64,000 bases of DNA from Brassica napus (taxonomy: Eukaryota > Streptophyta > Magnoliopsida > Brassicales > Brassicaceae): contig NC_063450.1 in assembly GCF_020379485.1 (NCBI RefSeq), forward strand, positions 30,976,137-31,040,136. Direction: 5' to 3'. A model generated the notes under the pieces. The model was not told the origin of the DNA and made no database searches. It was given only the letters and a program-made list of their open reading frames with translations. The first letter of the stretch is position 1. Every line of letters starts with the position of its first letter. The translations under genes and the position numbers were made by a program. Below are positions 61,989 to 64,000 of this stretch, piece by piece.

Positions 61989-64000
61989 ATGGGTGATCAA
62001 GCCAATCAGGATGATCTTATTGCTGCAATGGCACTCATGCAGCAGCAGATGCAACAGTTGCAGCAGACCATTCAAGTGCAGGAACAAGCTGCTCAGCAGC
62101 AGCAGGAACAACAGGCGCAGACTGCTTCAATCGGGCAGAGAAACCTTCCTTGCAACATCCCTACTACTCGTTCTGCCATAGTTCCTCCACCCTGCACTAG
62201 GCAGGACTTCGAGATCAAGCATGCTTTGATCGGTCTAGTACAGAGAAAGGTGTTCTCTGGTCTCTCTACAGAAATTCCAATGGAGAATATTGGGAGTTTC
62301 GAAAAAGTCTGCAGTTTCACTCGCGCGAATCGCGTACCACCAGACTACATCAAGTGCATGTTATTCCCATTCTCTCTTGATGGAAAAGCTGCACGGTGTT
62401 TGAACTCCCTCCCTACCAGCTCTCTCACTTCATGGGAACAGGTCCGATCAGCGTTCCTCAACCATTTCTACTCTAAGGCGAGAACAGCTGCATTGAGGAA
62501 CAAGATCACCTCCTTCAGACAGCTCACTGATGAGCCTTTCTGCGACGCATGGGAGCGCTTCAATGACTATCGCAGAGAATGTCCTCACCATGGATTTGAT
62601 GATGACTACCTCTTGGAAATTTTTTATGATGGAGTTGACTGGAAATTTCAGAGTGCTATGAACTCTGCCAGCAATGGAGATTTCATGACTCAGACCACTG
62701 ATGGAGCGTTTGAGTTGATTGAGAACATGGCTGCTACCTCAGCCAATAAGAATGAGGAGAGCGATCGCTCCAAGAAAGAGAACAGTTCCAACACCCAGAA
62801 GATAGATAAACTGACTGCCAAGGTTGACCAGCTACTGAAAAACAACCAAGGGCACGTCTTCAGCATGGAGCAAGCTACGGCCGGGCAGATTCAGAACTAG
62901 AACCAGCTACCGGGAACAGTCAACCAGATGAGCTGAAGGGTCTGGGTATGATGATGCAACAGCTGTTGCAGGGTCAGCAGGTTCAGGCCAAGACGTTGAA
63001 TCAGGTTTCTACAGACATCAACACCAGTATGAACAACATTTTCACCGAGCTGAATACAAAGTATGATACTATGAGCAACCACATAAAGAGGATTGATGTT
63101 CAGCTTGCTCAAACAGCTGAGAGTGTCAAGAGGCAGCAAGGTCCCCTTCCTGGAAAGAGTGTGATGAATCCTAGAGTTGAGCACTGTAATGCAACAGAGC
63201 TGAGATGTGAGAAACCTGAGGGAAAAGAACCAGAGCAGCTGTCTGCTGAGACTGCTTCAGGCGCAGAAGAGAGAACAGAGCAGCCTGCTAGCTCTGAAGT
63301 GACTGCTCCCGACGAACCTATTGAGATTCCACCAGTGCGAGTCTATGTTCCTAAGGTTCCATATCCAATTCCACCTAAACATCTGATGGATCCTATTAGT
63401 GCAGAACAGCTGGCTGGGTTTAGGAAGATGGTAAGAAGGCATCCTCAAAATATCTCATTTGAACATGCTTGGGAGATTCGGCCATTGCATATGTTCTTCA
63501 AAAATTGCAGAGAATCTCAGGAGGATATCAAGGCACACTTTACTGAAGCATTGACACCATCGCTGAAGGTACTGCCTAAGGTTGATGGCCCTGGAAAGTT
63601 TGTTTTTCCTTGTTCCATTGCTGGAGTGGAATTCAAGGAAGCTCTTTGTGATTTTGGGTCGAGTGTGAACCTTGTCTCAAAAGCGATTGTAGACGAGTTG
63701 GGCATTGTTGATGTTGAGCCTTCTCTGGTGACTCTGGCTTTTGCAAACTCTTCCATGTCAGTCCTTTATGGCACAATTCGCAACCTTCTTGTCCAAGTTG
63801 GGAACTGTACTCTCTATACCGAATTTCAGGTTGTTGAGATGAGAAAGGATCATGAGATGCCTTTAATCTTTGGAAGGTCATTTATGGCTACAGTAGGAGC
63901 AGTCGTCGACATGCCTAATAAGAGAGTTTCCTTCTCCAACATCAACAAGAAGGCTTTCTACAAGGCTGTTCCAACCATATCACAAATCCGCTACGCCTCT
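61989..64000 (+). CDS. Athila gag-protease (ORF1), frameshifted, partial
   Basis: The first frame, 61989-62900 (303 codons), has a Gln-rich start (MQQQMQQLQQTIQVQEQ) and the Athila capsid segment (FEIKHALIGLVQRKVFSG, WEQVRSAFLNHFYSKARTA, and FCDAWERFNDYRRECPHHGF). It ends at TAG 62898-62900. Homology continues in another frame from about 62880 to the window end: GMMMQQLLQGQQVQAKTLNQ, then a protease with LCDFGSSVNLVSKAIVDELG (DFGS where DxGS is usual) and MPLIFGRSFMATVGAVVD. One indel around 62870-62895 (acggccgggcag) accounts for this. The second frame stays open to 64000, so apart from the indel this copy looks young. Confidence 0.85.

Larger units (their letters stand above)
60606..64000 (+). 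mobile_element. Athila-type Ty3/Gypsy retrotransposon, continuing off the right edge
   Basis: The 5' LTR (60606-61763, 1158 bp) has TGATAT...ATATCA ends. After it, 61767-61784 is TGGCGCCATTGCCGGGGA, the tRNA-Asp type primer site typical of Athila and Tat elements. Gag starts at 61989, and the protease follows in the last kilobase. RT, RNase H, integrase, envelope-like region and 3' LTR would be outside the window. The host bases gaagc just before the LTR would be the 5-bp duplication, untestable here. Confidence 0.9.

Overview
The window is nuclear DNA from a plant of the family Brassicaceae, most probably Brassica or a close relative such as Raphanus. The reasons are spliced genes with canonical GT-AG introns, Arabidopsis-type TTTAGGG repeats, crucifer-style Helitrons ending in a hairpin plus CTAG(T), an Athila-type retrotransposon primed by tRNA-Asp, and a three-gene block that I recognise from memory as collinear with Arabidopsis At5g44020-At5g44040. 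All functional calls are from reading the sequence and from memory of the families; no database search was run.

Layout. About 1-24,200 is AT-rich repeat territory with no intact host gene. It holds several non-autonomous Helitrons (one carrying about six tandem copies of a 620-bp unit at 5.98-9.74 kb), a SINE with perfect 14-bp target duplications, a telomere-like repeat patch, a (AG)57 tract, a decayed Ty3/Gypsy element (12.3-17.2 kb, minus), an 851-bp hAT-type MITE, and a 1.75-kb non-coding-looking retroposon with 19-bp target duplications. About 24,200-36,300 contains gene debris: an Athila-like protease fragment, a multi-exon auxin response factor gene of the ARF12-like clade broken by a nonsense codon and a T-run frameshift, two LINE fragments, and a fragment of an RPA70-like OB-fold gene. 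A Ty1/Copia element with both LTRs lies at 37.87-44.24 kb. It is followed by a Helitron with duplicated 5' ends, a Mutator-like element with TIRs of about 240 bp (46.86-48.81 kb), and a 394-bp hAT MITE with perfect TIRs and 8-bp target duplications.

The gene-rich end runs from 51.6 to 59.85 kb: a secreted HAD-family (class IIIB) acid phosphatase-like gene (+), CESA4/IRX5, the secondary-wall cellulose synthase subunit (+, 11 coding exons, 1051 codons, uninterrupted), and an acidic 399-aa protein of unknown function with an N-terminal Met-Gly-Cys acylation signature (-), convergent with CESA4. Beyond these is an exon fragment of an ATP12-like F1-ATPase assembly factor, interrupted at the start of an Athila LTR (60,606). 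The Athila element (LTR, tRNA-Asp primer site, gag, protease) continues past the end of the window.

The three host genes form a conserved block but not a pathway. Only CESA4 has a well-known role: with CESA7 and CESA8 it makes cellulose in xylem and fibre secondary walls, and its upstream region contains two matches to the MYB46-responsive element. I found no prokaryote-style system. The most unusual items are the 620-bp tandem Helitron array, the unclassified retroposon with an in-frame 47-48 residue repeat, and the broken ARF.
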